From positions 18,618,001 to 18,682,000 of the forward strand of contig JAPQWV010000018.1 of NCBI GenBank assembly GCA_027422505.1: 64,000 nt of DNA. Reading direction: 5' to 3'. The notes beneath the pieces are model-generated. The model ran no database searches, had not been told where the DNA came from, and was given only the letters and a program-made list of their open reading frames with translations. This DNA is from Craterostigma plantagineum. Taxonomy: Eukaryota; Streptophyta; Magnoliopsida; Lamiales; Linderniaceae. Shown piece after piece: positions 46,285 to 58,649 of this stretch (position 1 is the stretch's first letter; every line of letters starts with the position of its first letter). Position numbers and translations under genes: made by a program.

Positions 46285-48943
46285 TATATATATATAAACA
46301 AATATACATATCAATAGGACGTATTTGCAATTTTTTTAGTCAAATTATGTTTCGATTCACAGTACTGAAGGTGCAATATCTTTTTTCTGAGCCTCATCCA
46401 TATGCTATTTGGTCTAAGGCGTGTTCAAATTCAACATTTAAATGAGGATTATCTATTATAGAAGTATCTTAGGTGAAGCTAATTCCCTCCTCCAGTTCTG
46501 AAACTTTGCAATGTTGTGTCTACGCCCCAAATTGTGAAGGGACTTATCTTCTATATGGTTGATTATGTGACTAGTTGAAGACATGGGTTTTTCTGAATAT
46601 CCTATACCTTTTTCCACCTAGTAACTTAATGTTTTATTTTGTCATCACATTCCATAGAACTACATATGTCACCAGGCCAATAATAATTTTGTCTGTAGTT
46701 GTGATAAGTCTTTCGGTACTCCTGCCATTCCAACGCGGTGTGGGTTCGTACACATTCTTTACTTGTAAGATTTGGTTATGTTGCAGATTACGCAAGCCCA
46801 GAACGCAACTTGACCATTAGTTGTTCATATCATATGGGTGAGATTGCCATGAGTATGAAGAAGGTAGTAAGTTGGTTTCTATTTGAACCGTTCTTTGCTT
46901 AGTTATCTATGAGATTAGATGATATGATAATGTACCATTTGTTCTTTTCTTACAAGTTCTATAACATGCCACCTTACTTTAGAGAAGAGGAAATCCTAAG
47001 TGAATACACGTGGAGAATGCTCTACAGAATTGATTGTTCTTTGTTTCTTCTCACTCTCAGTAAAACCTTGAGATACACTATGGTAATGATTATGTGTGAT
47101 ACAGCCACATTTGTCTGAAAATTCTTGATTGTTTTTTGAATTTGGCTGAAGGTTTTAGTAAAGGTTTCAGGTGTTGGATGCCATGTTGAGCTTACGGTTT
47201 TGATTAACTAAATTTGCCATATCTGAGTGTTAGGGAAATCAAAGTCGGAATAGATCTTCTAGAAAGCTGTTTATTAATTCGTTGATGGTTGAACGTTTTT
47301 TTTTAAGATTCCATTTACCTGATCTAGAAATGTGCTGTAACAAAGTATTTTGTATTCCCATATACTTGTGACGAAGGCTGGTGCTTTTGCAGAAAGTTTA
47401 TCTTGTTCTGTTGTTATGATAACGAGTAGTTTAGTAAACACGTGGACGATTGATGTTATATTTTCCTCTCTGAAAGCTTGAGAGAGAGAAATTTATTCAT
47501 ATTACTCCTTTTGGTCATCAACAAGATATTTTTAAGATTGTTGTTTGCGATATATTATTGCTCTCTTGTAATGTGTTTTACCGAAAGCATGTAGACAAGA
47601 GGTAAACCATGTTATCGATGCACGGGTTTATTTTTATCCAACTTTCTTCCCAGGGATCATATACATTCAAACTCCCTCCTGATGATATCTCGAAGGACAG
47701 TGATGCAGCTACTGAAAGTAATGACTTGTCCCAAAATTGCATCGTGGCTTCTACTCTGTTGGGCAGCATAATAATATTCATTCCTATGAAAAGGTTTATA
47801 TTGTCATTCTCATTTCTTTGCTCTATCTTTTTTATGTCAAATGGAACGTTTCAAGCCGATCACATCCTAATATAAGCGTTACATTCTATAATGTTTGTTC
47901 TACTGAATTTTCAGTTTTTCAGTGTAAGCCTATCTTGCGTGTAAACCTTTTTATGTCTTCTATATCTGATTAATAGAATCTGTTCGTGGGTTAGTAATAT
48001 AAATTAATGCGAACTAATTTAAAGGCCATCTGAAGGAGTTATAGCAAATTATAATGCAACTAATAAAAATGTTGTTTATAATTTGTAACTATATTATAAG
48101 TTGTACTATGATTGTGATGATTGGAACTTTGAATGGGAGATGATAACTCGATAAGATCAGCTGTCCTTGGCTCTTTAATTTAACTAATATCGTCCACAAA
48201 GTCCCAGTTGCTAGCTTTTCTTGATTGATAGATCTCTTTGTAGGGAGGAATATGAACTGTTAGAGGAAGTTCAGGCTAGGCTGGCAGTTGACCCACTTAC
48301 TGCTCCGGTACTAGGGAATGATCACAATGAGTTTCGAAGCCGTGAGAGTCTGGTGAGCTGAGCTTCAGTTGGTTTAATACTTTATTCTGCAGTGATTGAT
48401 GTTCGTATATCCATTAATAGTAATAAATACTTAATTTCGCATCCTCGGTTTCTAATCATTTCCGAATTCAATTGGTCTGTTTCTTGACATGCATGATACT
48501 GACTTCTAATTCCTAAATTAGTCCTAATCTGAATTCTCATTAATTTGTATTTAACAAAACTTGGGTAGTTAGTAGGATTTTGAACAGTTATTTGTAACAA
48601 AAACACTTGCTGTCTCATCCTTGCAGCTTGGTTATTATTTATGATTTAGATGTGTGCAACTCAGTCAATTCGATTCAAGTCTCTTGTGGTCCATGTAAAA
48701 GCACCTTATTGGCAAAACTATGTTTTGATGTGATTGAATGGACAGGCAAGGACGCGTAAGATGCTTGATGGTGACCTTCTGGCGCAATTCTTGGAGCTCA
48801 CTAACATGCAACAAGAGGCTGTGCTGGCATTACCGCTTGGCTCCCCAAAAAAAGTCATGTCAGGGTTACCACAACCATCTCTACCAGTAATGGCAAACCA
48901 GGTTGTGCGACTGCTTGAAAGATTGCATTATGCGCTAAACTGA
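41000..48943 (+). CDS. CPSF_A/DDB1/SF3B3-family protein (third plant class)
   Basis: Fifteen exons: 41000-41185, 41377-41511, 41591-41670, 41780-41863, 41982-42069, 42185-42339, 42498-44493, 44921-45228, 45391-45697, 45786-45941, 46080-46221, 46787-46863, 47654-47793, 48244-48352, 48746-48943; 1,386 residues. The N-terminal part (TSIEMVIINEDGAVQCISEQ; GRDILLLISDSGKLSFL) and the C-terminal CPSF_A domain (RTRFNIMTLTAHSTRIAVGD; LVADCILVDDDTSVVSDRMG) are those of the beta-propeller family of CPSF160, DDB1 and SF3b130. Length and wording fit the distinct plant member At3g11960 better than those three. The family builds three seven-bladed propellers that hold partners in RNA processing or ubiquitin ligases; what this class holds is not known to me. 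The big exon 42498-44493 covers the middle propeller region. Exon 3 was started at 41591 because the nearby CAG acceptor breaks the frame. Confidence 0.88.
46251..46298 (+). repeat. (TA)n microsatellite in intron
   Basis: About twenty TA units with one interruption, inside the intron after 46221. Confidence 0.9.
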
Positions 48944-49479
48944 TTGCGTCATTTTCTCCTATCTCTACTGTCTTCTTGTCCCCGAAGTACTCGATAATGA
49001 GTAGAGAATATTAGTTGCTTGCATGATGGCAACATGTATACCCGTACTGCATGCAATGGCAGCAAGGGTTGTGTGCATTATTTGGTCCTTGTCTCTTCTC
49101 TGCCTTGTGTAGTAGTGGTTAGGCAGCCTTGATTGGGTACTTTTTGCATTTAATACGTCGACATGGATTTTAATGCGATAGCGTCAACCATGAAGCTGAA
49201 AGCTTCGAATCGTAAGCCTGAGATACCTTATCTAGGAGCTGTGAGTAACGAAGAAATACATGAACTATATAGGTGTTATATCAAAGGTTCGATTTTTTAA
49301 AGTAAAAGTTAATGCATGAAGGGGAAATTATGGGGCAGTTACATAGTTTTAATGTAAGGTTTCAGTTACGTGCGTTAAATTATGTAGAACGGTTGGCTGA
49401 TTTTTTTTAGGGTAATGGGGGCTATAATTGTAACAATATTAAGCTACTACAGTAATCACTATATTAGAATAGTAACCCC
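48944..49479. other. 3' region of CPSF_A-like gene
   Basis: Probably the 3' UTR and then AT-rich spacer. No gene was seen. Confidence 0.4.
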
Positions 49480-49810
49480 GGGTCGGGAGACTTTTTTTCC
49501 CTAGTGGAGCCCTCAGTCCGATGAAGATAAAACCCTGACGTCGAAGGCTAAGTGAAAGTGAAGAGTATCGTAGATTTAGCTTAATCGTTTTTTCTGTTAT
49601 AGGTTCTTTAGTTCTTGATCGTAGATCGATTTTCTGTCGGTTTTTTGTCCTTTGTGGACCCTTTTCTCCCAATGTGGAGTGTTGCTCCCCTGTGGGATTG
49701 TGTCGTGCTCCTATGTGGGTCTTTGTTCTCCCGTTGACGATGTACCAGTGAAACTCCTTGGGCTATTTAGCCTTGTATGTTTGTTATTAATGCACGATTC
49801 CAAAAAAAAT
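49480..49810 (+). mobile_element. 5'-truncated LINE-type tail, copy 1
   Basis: About 330 bp ending in an eight-A run (49801-49808). It matches the reverse complement of about 50860-51190: TCAGTCCGATGAA, TAGATTTAGCTTAATC, TTCTTTAGTTCTTG, TTTTCTCCCAATG, CTTGGGCTATTTA and GTTATTAATGCACG all appear in order. The A-tail and lack of reading frame suit the 3' end of a non-LTR element. It belongs to a different family from the large LINE at 54471. Confidence 0.65.
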
Positions 49811-50858
49811 AGCAAAAAGACAAAACCAATGCAGTAAGCATTTAATGGCACTGTCACGATCCTTTTCTGTATATATATGAGATGAATATTGATCCATCGA
49901 TATGGCACTATTAAAAACCCACTTTAAAATGATAAAAGCCCAATTCGAGAAACTTCTAATAAAACCTTTTGAAGTCTTTATAGACATCAATACCGCTGAA
50001 TTAACTCGCCCTTTATCCTATTAGAGAGCATATTCAATGAAACACCAAAACCTAAAATTTTTACTCACCGAACACTAAAACTAAACTCAAAATACGTTGG
50101 ATACAGTCTCACTCCTGATTTGGACCAACCTTTGCGTTTGGAACGGTTAGGATGCGACTGATTTTTGTTAACTGCATTAAAGTTTTTTATAATTTCTTCT
50201 CTCTCATACAGTGTAAGATTAAATCGAATTGAGTCTATTTTTCTTATCTCTCTCTACTTCCTTTTGGTTAGAGATAATTATAGAAAAATAAATATCACGA
50301 TATCGAAGTGTCCAATCTATTTATATGCACGTACGACTAACGACTCAATTATACTCATTACTCATCATGTAAAAAAGAATGCATTATGTATTTAATGATT
50401 TTTTTTGTGTAGATTAAATCGAATTGATAAATAATAATATAGATCATACAATGATGAATTCTTTACGTTGGTGAGATTTTGGTTGTTACTTGTAAAATAA
50501 TTCAATGAGCGTAATTTTATTAATTTTTGGGATTAAATCTAAAATAATATTTTGTCGTCTAATTTTTAAATTTGTAAAATATGTGAGTATTATTGAAATT
50601 TGTAACAATTGGTGTGAAAGTAAATATTACAAAAATGTCTTTTGAGTTTGAGAATTTGTCCGACCTCATCATTCTTTAATAGATCTTCTGCAGCCATTGA
50701 TACGAGAAGTATGCGTGCTTTGGCTGTGTGTTTAACTACGTGGCCAGGTTTTGGGTTCACCTTTCGCAGAGAGATCGGGAGCAATGAGATACGAAGAAAG
50801 AAATTTGAACGAATCTTGAAATGGTCACTGTTTTCAAATATGACATCGATCATACATT
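49811..50858. other. AT-rich spacer between two LINE-type tails
   Basis: No convincing gene. Open frames at 50165-50395 and 50590-50916 have no family resemblance. Confidence 0.4.
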
Positions 50859-51830
50859 TTTTTTCCAAAACGATAGCGTGCATTAATAACAAAAGATATA
50901 AGGTTAAATAGCCCAAGGGGTCTCACCGGTACATCGTTAACCGGGAGAACAGAGGCTCACAAAGGAACAAAACAATCCCACAAGAGGAAACAAACACTCC
51001 CAGCATTGGGAGAAAATGGTCAACAAGCGACAAAAAAACCAACCGAAAACAGAACATTATTATCTATGACCAAGAACTAAAGAACATATAACAGAAAAAG
51101 AGATTAAGCTAAATCTACTATACTTTTCACTTTAACCTGGTCTTCGACTTCTAGGTTTTGTTTTCATCGGACTGAAAGCTCCACGAAGGAGAAAAGGCTC
51201 TCGACCCGAGGGTCGGGAGAGACGAGTTCCACAACGGGAAGACTCGAGGCAGTGGCGAGGGCGGGCAGCGGGCAGCTGGTGGGCAACGGGCGACAGCGGC
51301 CGGCGGGCGACGGCTGGGCGGCGGGCGGCTGCCCTTGGTGAGCCGGGCGTTGGGGTGGTCGCGGCCGGGCAAAGGCGGAGGTCGGCGGAGGCGGAGACGG
51401 CTGCGAGCATAGTCGGTGGACCGCAGCTCAGCGGCGACGGGGAGCGGCGACCGGCGGCGACGGCAGACGGTGGGGGCGGCATGGCGGGCGGGAGGGGACG
51501 GCAGGTGCGAAGGAACGACCGCTGGAGGCAGGACATGGCGAGAGAACGACCGGTGGAGACGGGGCGGGTAGCTGGTGGGAAGCCGACCGCGGTGGGAGGC
51601 GGGGCAGCTTGACTGGTGGAGGTGGGCGGGGATTGGTTGAAAAAAATAAAAATAAAAAATAAAAACGGTGAAGAAATTAAAAACTAGGCTCCCCCAACCT
51701 CCAAGAGGTTGGGGGAGGAGCGAGCTACCGAAAAGGGGACGCTGGCGAAGGGGAGGGGGACTTGGAGAAGGTGAAAGAGAGGAGACGATGGGTGGCGGCG
51801 ATATCTGGTGTTAGGGTCTGGTGCTCAGTC
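50859..51830 (-). mobile_element. LINE-type non-autonomous element, copy 2, with GC-rich head
   Basis: On the minus strand the 3' tail (about 51190 down to the T-run at 50861-50868) matches copy 1. The part from about 51630 to 51190 is extremely GC- and Pro/Ala-codon-rich. The part around 51640-51830 reads like a CT-rich LINE leader. I infer a deleted element made of a 5' leader, GC-rich stretch and 3' tail with no reverse transcriptase. The 134-residue Pro-rich minus-strand frame at 51132-51536 is not a recognisable protein. The outer edge at 51830 is approximate, and no target duplication was found. Confidence 0.45.
51689..51717. repeat. Perfect 13-bp hairpin
   Basis: CTCCCCCAACCTC at 51689-51701 and its exact complement at 51705-51717, with a 3-nt loop. 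It sits in the leader-like part of the LINE-type element. Confidence 0.9.
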
Positions 51831-52089
51831 ATGTTTAATGCTTTTGTTACCCGCATAGCCACACCACACACACACACCATAAATTAAACAGAATCCTTAC
51901 ATATTACACTTTTAACTTGCTCTTATGTATATATGACTAACGCATATGATTACAAAACGCAATATACAATACACTTGCCAATTCACTACACAAAAAAAAA
52001 ACAATCACACACGTTTACACTTGAAAAATAATTCACACCACAACCTTCTTGTTTCACTAGTCTTTCCTTTCTTGAAAAAATGATTAGAT

Positions 52090-53559
52090 TCATGTAGACT
52101 TGGGAGTTGGGAGCATGACGAGGGCGACAACGCCAGCTGCAGCTGCCGCCACCGAACCCAAGACGAAGGCTGGTAGGTTTCCACCGCCGAACAAATTGTC
52201 CCACGGCCCACTAATCACTGACACGATCATCTGTGGAACGACTATGGAAAGATTAAGCACTCCCAACGACAGACCTTGTCCAGCCCCAGAAACACTCGAG
52301 AATATCGATGCCAAAGCGAATGGCACGCTGAAGGTCACCGCGAGCGGAATGCCAAGAACCCCAAAGAGCGCCAAAGCACCGATCTTGACGTCGGCAGATG
52401 GCGGCTGAGGAACGCCGTCCACAAAAATCCGGCGATGCTCAGCAAACTTGGTCACGACGACGGTCATCGCCAAGCAAATCCCCAGCAAGAAGTTAACCCC
52501 GCCCCACAACTTCTTAACCCCACCAGCCCCCTTTGGCAGAAACTGCACGCCGAGAGAGGCAAAGGCCAGCACGACGGAGTTCACCATCAGCCCCAAAGCG
52601 CCGGCACGCACACCTTGATCGTACAATCTGCCCAATTTTCCCTCTCCGACGACTCCGCCGTAGATCTCCCTGCCCATCCAGTCGGTGTCGAACAGCAGAA
52701 AGGGGAACCAAGCGATCCAATTCAAGCAGGTTACGAGCATCAGAATCCACATGGATTTGGGCAGATTCGCCAGCGCGCCGAATAGTTCTCCGAAGACGGG
52801 GATCTTACCCTTCTTGGTGGGCTGCAGCTGGTGGGGCTCGGCTTGCTTCTCGCGGACTAGAGTCAGGGCGAGGGTGGACGTCGTGAGCAGCAGTGTTATG
52901 GAGATGAAGAAACAGCTCTTGAGATTGGCGCAGGATTCCTCGCAGGCCTCGGTCCTGGTGAAGGGGAAGAACTTGTACAGGTTGGTGTACGCGCCCGCGG
53001 AGTAGCCCAGTATGTTGCCCACGGCCATGAAGAAGGAGTAGAGGGCGTTCGATGCGCTCATTCGCCTTGCGTTTCCATTGGACAGATCGGCCAAGAAAGC
53101 TCGGCATGGACCCTGCAGCATGTTGTTAGCCACGTCGAGAAGCCAAAACCCAACCACGTAGCAAGCTACGGCCTTGGGCTTGGAGATGCCGGGCCCGAGG
53201 GGATCGCCGGAGGCTCTTCCAATGTCCACCGCGTAGCCGATGAGGAACACGGAGGCGACGACAAGTATGGCCCCAGCGGCGATGAAAGGGCGGCGACGCC
53301 CAAATCTGGAACTCGAGCGGTCGCTGTAATATCCCACGATGGGCTGTACCAGAAGCCCCGAAATAGGCCCGCACAACCACACGAACGAGGCCCACATATG
53401 GGGTACGCCGAGCAACTGAACGTAGGGTGTCATCAGAGAGAGTTGAAGGGCCCAACCGAATTGGATTCCAGCTGCTATTGCAGCCACCAGGAAAGTCTTG
53501 TATATGGGCTCTGAAGATGATCCCATTGATAGAGCGTCTTCATTATTATTATTAGCCAT
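52090..53559 (-). CDS. Sucrose/H+ symporter, SUT1/SUC type
   Basis: A single uninterrupted frame of 489 residues with twelve predicted membrane spans. Family motifs are [39 protein letters not shown] (conserved His), [58 protein letters not shown] and [19 protein letters not shown]. The central loop between spans 6 and 7 is short, as in dicot type I carriers that load the phloem. It takes up sucrose with a proton across the plasma membrane; this is known for the family and inferred here. SUC genes I know of carry introns; this one has none. Codons are GC-rich compared with its neighbours. The length is slightly under the usual 500-530 residues but both ends are complete. Confidence 0.93.
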   Translation of the reverse strand: MANNNNEDALSMGSSSEPIYKTFLVAAIAAGIQFGWALQLSLMTPYVQLLGVPHMWASFVWLCGPISGLLVQPIVGYYSDRSSSRFGRRRPFIAAGAILVVASVFLIGYAVDIGRASGDPLGPGISKPKAVACYVVGFWLLDVANNMLQGPCRAFLADLSNGNARRMSASNALYSFFMAVGNILGYSAGAYTNLYKFFPFTRTEACEESCANLKSCFFISITLLLTTSTLALTLVREKQAEPHQLQPTKKGKIPVFGELFGALANLPKSMWILMLVTCLNWIAWFPFLLFDTDWMGREIYGGVVGEGKLGRLYDQGVRAGALGLMVNSVVLAFASLGVQFLPKGAGGVKKLWGGVNFLLGICLAMTVVVTKFAEHRRIFVDGVPQPPSADVKIGALALFGVLGIPLAVTFSVPFALASIFSSVSGAGQGLSLGVLNLSIVVPQMIVSVISGPWDNLFGGGNLPAFVLGSVAAAAAGVVALVMLPTPKST

Positions 53560-53663
53560 CCTATTTACTGCAATGCAATGCAGATGAGGAAGGCCGTGGT
53601 GTGGTGTAGTATAGTCTAATAGTGTGTGTTATTATTGTTCAGCGGAATGAATTGCCCTGTTTG

Positions 53664-53674
53664 TTTATATATAG
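53664..53674 (-). promoter_or_regulatory. TATA box of the sucrose symporter
   Basis: CTATATATAAA on the minus strand, about 105 bp before the ATG at 53559. Confidence 0.6.
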
Positions 53675-54457
53675 AGGCTTGCTTGGCGCGTAAATGTAGG
53701 TGATTTGGAGGGGATATATACCTCAATTAATTGAGCGGACGGGGTAGACATTTACTATTTTCATTTGTTGGTCTCAGATTTTCTTCGCTAAACTTAAGGG
53801 CGTGATGTTCTTGATCATATCCTCGTTAATTTATTTGATGATTTTTCTTTGGCGTACAACAATATAATCATCTCTTCTATTGTGGCGAATGGTCTTTTTT
53901 GTGGATATTGTATGGTATGGTATATAGAGCAGCCTTTTATCCAGCAGTAAGAAAAGTCACCAGTCAGGCTTATATTACCCCGTGACAGTTTTGGGTTGTT
54001 AAAAAAGGGCTGATATTGGGTTTCTAATAAAGGTAGACAGACCTAAACTAAAAAAAAACGAAAACCGTGATATTGGGCTTGTCTACTTAAGCGAGCCAAC
54101 TAAACTAGATGTGCATATTGATTGGTAGGTAAAATTACTGGTTGGTACTTGTGATGTTAGTATATTGGTCCTTGCATAGATGGCATTTACTAATAATAGA
54201 AGAGCCAACTGAAATTGCGTCACGGTCAACTAAGAGCAACCCCTTGCGTTTGCAGTTGACTGTAGGAAATGGTCTAATCCTTGGACATCAATGAAAAGAA
54301 GTTTATAATTTATCAGTAAATCAAATTAGGACTCTCAATTATTGTGAGCTTGATGTCAAAATTCATTGTATATAGATAAGGCATATTTAGACCAAGTTCT
54401 TTTTACTGTTCTTGTCACGTTGATTTCGTGTCTGTTGTCTCGTCTCATGTTTTTGGA
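53675..54457. other. Spacer upstream of the symporter
   Basis: AT-rich promoter-side DNA. No gene, and no clear element before the LINE's target duplication. Confidence 0.4.
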
Positions 54458-54470
54458 GGTCTGTAGTATC
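54458..54470. other. LINE target-site duplication, left copy
   Basis: GGTCTGTAGTATC, identical to 60662-60674. Confidence 0.85.
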
Positions 54471-54489
54471 TTGTTTTTTTTAAATAAAA

Positions 54490-57400
54490 AATTGTTATTT
54501 CAACTAATATCAGAACATAGAAAGTTAGCCATAGCCTGGGTCGGCGGAGAACAACCTTCGCCATCAAACCCCAACACTTAGCTAAATAGTGAGCTACCGA
54601 GTTACGTTCTCTCTTAACAAATGAAAAGTTAACTGAAAAGAAAAACGGTAACAAAGAGACGAAATCATTGAGAATACAGTCCGTACGAAGTGATGCTATA
54701 CTTCTGTTTTTAAGCTTCGAAATCCACTGATCGACAGTCCCACTCGATAATTATTTGCGGTCATCCCCTCGATATGCAACCTCAAAAGCCAATCGCGCCG
54801 CCATTGTTTCGATTGTCTAAGGCTCAAAATCTCCGTGAAAGAATTCGGACCACCATCCAACGCAACGACCCTCATAATCACGAGCAACGACGCCAACTGA
54901 CGCTACGCTCCCTTCCTCGCCTTGTGAAGAGCACCATCAAAATTCAATTTGACAAAATCACGATTAGGCTTTGACCATTTACCAAGATCAGGTGGAAACC
55001 CGGTCCTGCTTTGAACCTCTGTTCGGTCCTCTCGAATAAGCATCACATTCACCCTTGATTAAGCTTGTTCCACAGTGAGTGTTTCGTTTCCCATCGTAAA
55101 TATGTTCCACACATCCCAGAGCGCCCAACAATGGCTCAGAAAGAGAACGAACTCCGCATTCGTCATATTCCCGTGCAAATCCCGCAACCATGCCTCGGCC
55201 GATGTCGTCCAATTGCGAATTTTAGCATAGGAGATCGGCGATCGGACCCAAAATGCTTTTGAGTTTGGACAATTTAGAAACACATGGCAGTTATCTTCGC
55301 ATGCAAACCCACAACGCCTACACGAGGGGTCGGCTAAACAATGGCGAGAAACGAGGTTTGCCGCCGTCGGCAGCAGATTCCGACTGAGTCTCCATGCGAG
55401 CAGCTTGACTCGAGGTGGTGCGTCAGCATTCCAAATGAACTTCCACAAGGGCGGAGTTGAGGATGAGGCCGCCGTTGGAGTCCCGTGAATCATGCGAGAA
55501 ACCCAATAAGCAGATCTCACGGAGAAGATGCCATCCTTCGAGAAACCCCACACTCGTCTATCCGGAGCACCCAACGAACTACGAGGAGAACCAAGGATAG
55601 ACTCTGCATCCATCCGTAAAAATAAAGCTCGAATCAGCGAAGTATTCCACATACCTGGTCGAGAAGATCGGAGGTTAGAAACTCGTAATTCTTCGAAGCC
55701 TGGAATTAGTGGAGAAACAACTCTAGGCATACATGCTCTTGGAAGCCACGGTTCTCCCCAGACCTTGACAGAACAACCATTTCCTATTTGCCATCGATAC
55801 CCCGTTCGTAGAACTTCGCATGCTGAGAAGATCCCACGCCAAGTGAGTGACGGTTTATGACCGAGATTCGCCTCAAGGATATCTTGATTCGGATAGTACT
55901 TAGCCCTAAAGATTCTTGAGACTAGGCTATCAGGTCGCGTCATCAGCCGCCATGCCTGCTTGGCCAACATCGCCAAGTTAAAGTTTCGTATATCGCGAAA
56001 ACCCAACCCTCCCAGTGCCTTTGGCTCGCAAAGTATGTCCCATCGAACCCAATGGATCTTAAGCTTGTCAGAAGCTGACCACCAGAATCTCGCTATGAGT
56101 CTTTGAACTTCATGAATAACAGAGCGTGGGAGAGCAAAGCAACTCATAGCATATGTCGGGATTGCTTGAAGAACCGCCTTCATAAGAACCTCCCTACCTG
56201 CCTGTGAAAGCATCTTTTCGGACCATCCTTTTACTCGCTTCCAAATTCTATCACGTATGAATGCAAAAATCTCTTTTCGGCTGCGGCCCACCACTGATGG
56301 CAATCCCAGATACATGTCATGTTTATTATTGGCTTGGATACCTATGGTGTTGCAGCACAGCTCTCTAACCTCACTTCGAACATTTGGTGAGAAGGCCGAG
56401 GATGATTTATCAAGGTTGACAATCTGGCCCGACGCCTTTTCATATTCAGTTAGGATGCGCTTGATCGTAGTCATATCCTCTACAGTCGATCTCGTAAAAA
56501 TCAAGGTGTCGTCAGCGAATAAAAGATGGGAGATCCTTGGTAAACCACGACACACTGAAACTCCTGTGAGTTCACCGTTTCTTTCTGCTTTCTATAACAG
56601 ACTAGAAAAAGCCTCGGCACAAAAAAGGAACAAATATGGAGATAATGGGTCACCTTGACGTAACCCCGTTGAGGGGTGCATCGGCCAAAACAACTACCAT
56701 TAAGAAGAACGGAATAGTTAACTTTAGTTACACATCGAAGAACTAATGAAATAAATTTGTCGTGGAAACCCAACTTACAGATAACTGTTTTCAGAAAAGA
56801 CCACTCGATCCTGTCGTACGCCGTACTCATATCCAGCTTAAGGGATATTAGTCCCTCTCGACCTCTCCTTTTCTGCTTCATAGAATGATTAGTTTCGAAA
56901 GCAACAAGGACATTATCTGTAATCAAGCGGTTAGAGATAAAAGCAGACTGGCTTGGCGAAATAATGGAGCCCATGAAGTGCTTAAGCCGATTTGTTATAC
57001 ATTTTGATGCAGTACGATATAGAACGTTACACAAACTAATTGGCCTAAATTGAGAAAGGCTCTCTGGGTTGGTACATTTTGGGATCAAAACAATGTGGGC
57101 TTCATGCATGTCGTGTGCCGACAAACCACGATTAAGGAAATCAAGTATGAATTGAGATGATTTTTCACCGACAAAATTCCAATATTTTTGATAAAAAATT
57201 GGTGAAAAACCATCTGGGCCTGGGGATTTATAGGGGAACATACCTGCGAGCGATTCAGGAATCTCATCGATAGTATACTGTCGTAGAAGGGCCTCATTCA
57301 TCGCGTTCGTAACTTTGATGGGGATCGCTCGAGTAGCCTTATCAATATCTGACGGAGTTGGACATTGAGAACAGAATAAATCCGAAAAATACTCATGAAC

Positions 57401-58582
57401 GGCCCCCTCAATATCGCCAGCCGACTCACACCATGCACCGTTTTTGTTACGGAGACGCCGGATTCGATTTGCTTTCTGACACGTCGAAGCTCGGCGTTGA
57501 AAAATGCTCGTGTTTCGATCTCCCCCTTTCAGCCAATCAACTTTACTACGCTGGAGCCAGTATAACTCATCCTGCTTCTGAATATTATCGTATTCTTGGA
57601 TTAATGCCTTTTCTGCTTCTTTGCTACTCGACGTGACATGGCCCGCCTAGATGCAGTTAATCTTCTCCTCAAGATGGTGCAATCGCCAACGCACTGCATG
57701 ATAGTGCTTTTTGCTCCATGCACTCAACCTTGTCCTACTACATGACATAAGATCAGATATATTCGATGCATGGGCTGCATCATTCGGTTGCTAAATCCCC
57801 TTTATAATCTCCTCACAATGTTGCTCCCTAGTCCAACGAGCTTCAAACCGAAATGGTCGTCGATTTTGTTCCATGGGTAGAGCTCTCCGTTCATTGCTGA
57901 TAATAATTGCATGATGATCAGAAAAAATGGTAGGAGCATGACGGACTGTCGAATCTGGGAAAATGGACAACCATGCCGAAGTGGCACATGCTCCGTCGAG
58001 TCGCTCACAAATCGTGAAATGGTGCTCCGATTTGTTCGACCATGTAAACGAATCTCCCTCATAGCCCAAGTCGATCAACCCCGCTCTTATCAAAGCATTA
58101 CGAAAGTCCTCGATCTGACGTGCCGGTCGCGGTCTTCCACCTATTTTTTCATCAGAATCGGGTATTTCATTGAAGTCTCCAGCACAAAGCCATCGATCCG
58201 ATCCAACAGTACTAAGACGGTAGAGTTCCCAACTATGTTGTCTTTCACCAGTTTTAGGATCTCGTAAAAGCTCGTGAATCTCCAGCACTTATCCGGATTG
58301 TCAACCACAATATCGACGTCAATATGGAAGTTGGAGTAAGAAAGTAGCCGGACTTCCAGATTTCGATCCCACAGTAGCGCTAAACCCCCACTGCGCCCCT
58401 GTGCATCGACACCAAAACCATGCATTCCAAAGTCTCCGTTGCACAAATTCACGTCGCGATCTCCCGCACTTGGTCTCTGTAAGAAAGATCACTCCGGGAT
58501 GGTGAGCTCGAATAAGAAGCCCAAGTTGATGAACTGTCGGTGCACCACCCAAACCCAAACAGTTCCAAATTAAGGAATTCAT
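54490..58582 (-). pseudogene. LINE ORF2 (endonuclease / reverse transcriptase / RNase H), broken
   Basis: The start is at 58582. The APE-type endonuclease opens with NSLIWNCLGLGGAPTVHQLG and has LTETKC and CAGDFNEI motifs, ending near 57791 in a stop within its frame. The linker (57790-57300) has another stop. The reverse transcriptase follows: SPGPDGFSPIFYQKYW, RPISLCNVLYR, SLKLDMSTAYDRIEW, then a one-base loss at the GLRQGDPLS motif and a stop, then HLLFADDTLIF (catalytic Asp-Asp). The zinc-binding domain is near 55440-55260 (CRRCGFACEDNCHVFLNCPN). Beyond the stop at 55059 are RNase H pieces (NFDGALHKARKGA; FVKRERNSVAHYLAKC). The enzyme would nick DNA and copy the RNA in place; at least four breaks disable it. 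Confidence 0.88.
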
Positions 58583-58649
58583 GGTAACTGGCGGGAATGC
58601 ATCTCAATGGATGCATCCGCCGCCGTTGAGTCGGATAAATTTGTAGCGT

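Noticed and set aside
51132..51612. Pro/Ala-rich (minus) and Gly/Arg-rich (plus) frames in the GC-rich block
   Set aside because: Composition-driven open frames in a mobile element; no domain seen.
52100..53107. Many long frames opposite and within the sucrose symporter
   Set aside because: GC-rich coding DNA leaves shadow frames open; only the minus 489-residue frame has family motifs.
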